A program made the position numbers and the translations under genes. This document shows positions 63,482-64,000 of a stretch of DNA of 64,000 bases, in pieces. Below the pieces are notes generated by a model. That model was given only the letters and a program-made list of their open reading frames with translations. It ran no database searches and was not told the origin of the DNA. The number at the start of each line of letters is the position of its first letter. Position 1 is the first letter of the stretch. The stretch is from Streptomyces aureus (GTDB lineage: Bacteria; Actinomycetota; Actinomycetes; Streptomycetales; Streptomycetaceae): the NCBI RefSeq assembly GCF_000725495.1, contig NZ_JNZD01000012.1:1-64000 (forward strand). The letters are read 5' to 3'.

Positions 63482-64000
63482 TCAGTCCCGCCGGGCGTCG
63501 GGCGGGGCCGCGTAGGAGGGGTCGAGTTCCTCGACGGCACGCATCGCGCCCCCCAGCATCTTCACCAGCAGTTCGCGCATGGTCTCGCGCGGCAGCACCG
63601 GATGGCCGATCCAGTCGAGGGTGGCGCCCTCCACACTGTGCAGCCAGCCCAGCAGGGCGATGCGCGGCAGCGGGCCGACCCGGTCCCGGCCGTACGCCCC
63701 TTCGGCGATCGTCGAGACGATGGCGTCGCGCACGCCCTCGCGTATCGCCTGCACCTCACTGTCGAAGCCCACGCCGCCCGCGATGATCGTGCGATAGGCG
63801 GCCTGGTTCTGCTCGGCGTACCGGAGATAGCCGTCGATCGTGCGCTGGACCCGCTCCACCGGCGGGAGTTCCGCGCCGTCGGCGGCCCGGGAGACCAGAT
63901 CCGCGACCGAGTCCTCGACGATGGCGAGGTAGTAGCCGCGCTTGGACTTGAAGTAGTAGTAGATCAGCCCCTTGGCGACGTGCGCCTGCCGTGCGATGTC
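63482..64000 (-). CDS. TetR-family transcriptional regulator, N-terminus beyond window
   Basis: 172 residues are visible of a protein of about 200-210. The frame is open to the right edge and starts mid-helix-turn-helix: DIARQAHVAKGLIYYYFKSKRGYYLAIVED, the TetR recognition helix, so the first 30 or so residues are missing. The ligand domain has LLGWLHSVEGATLDWIGHP. It lies upstream of the acyl-CoA dehydrogenase and is a candidate binder of the TGACG-N3-CGTCA operators, not proven. Confidence 0.88.
   Translation of the reverse strand, partial: DIARQAHVAKGLIYYYFKSKRGYYLAIVEDSVADLVSRAADGAELPPVERVQRTIDGYLRYAEQNQAAYRTIIAGGVGFDSEVQAIREGVRDAIVSTIAEGAYGRDRVGPLPRIALLGWLHSVEGATLDWIGHPVLPRETMRELLVKMLGGAMRAVEELDPSYAAPPDARRD

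Overview
This window is high-GC actinobacterial chromosome, almost certainly Streptomyces. GC-rich third positions, GTG starts and ATGA/GTGA overlaps are everywhere, and there are lineage markers: a conservon (cvnA-D), smeA-sffA, rbpA with a SigR-type promoter, and a Streptomyces-style rRNA leader. From memory, the order crr-ptsI ... smeA-sffA ... rbpA-fxsA-ppm ... acyl-CoA dehydrogenase matches S. coelicolor from about SCO1390 to SCO1430; this was not checked by search. It is mostly core chromosome. No phage, insertion sequence, CRISPR array, tRNA or complete rRNA gene was seen.

Layout. 1-302: leader and promoters of an rRNA operon that runs leftwards out of the window. 447-2645: crr and ptsI, the general sugar PTS enzymes. 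2726-6284: a conserved hypothetical and an MFS exporter, divergent from a PtsJ-like MocR regulator with a clear palindromic operator. 6285-13403: acetoacetyl-CoA synthetase, a GH31 glycosidase, a Nudix hydrolase and a DUF35/thiolase-like pair. 13548-17834: an EAL-CBS-GGDEF signalling protein and glpF-glpK. 18039-27140: a conservon split by a fused 5-oxoprolinase/hydantoinase gene, then a small membrane protein.

27302-34616: a three-gene SMC-like module resembling MksBEF/Wadjet JetABC but with no nuclease gene. 34837-40254: a GntR regulator divergent from an MFS-DUF1445-pxpA-pxpB-pxpC operon for 5-oxoproline (pyroglutamate) use. 40309-43474: two GT4 glycosyltransferases and an SGNH hydrolase, translationally coupled. 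43614-47801: HEAT and ankyrin repeat proteins and the sporulation pair smeA-sffA. 48233-52679: a MocR regulator, a YczE-type membrane protein, a glycerophosphodiester phosphodiesterase and an MFS protein. 52935-55199: rbpA, fxsA and a dolichol-phosphate-mannose-synthase-like ppm. 55758-64000: an amidohydrolase, an Lrp regulator, small hypotheticals, a phosphotransferase/lipocalin-like pair, an acyl-CoA dehydrogenase and a TetR regulator cut by the window edge.

The most interesting signals are the nuclease-less SMC module; the oxoprolinase gene inside the conservon together with an unrelated second 5-oxoprolinase (PxpABC) 15 kb away; a near-consensus chitinase-type promoter with DasR-like boxes that has no chitinase behind it; a shared TGACG-N3-CGTCA operator at two fatty-acid/steroid-type loci; an SffA whose Walker A lysine is replaced by threonine; and several short-period tandem arrays in intergenic DNA.
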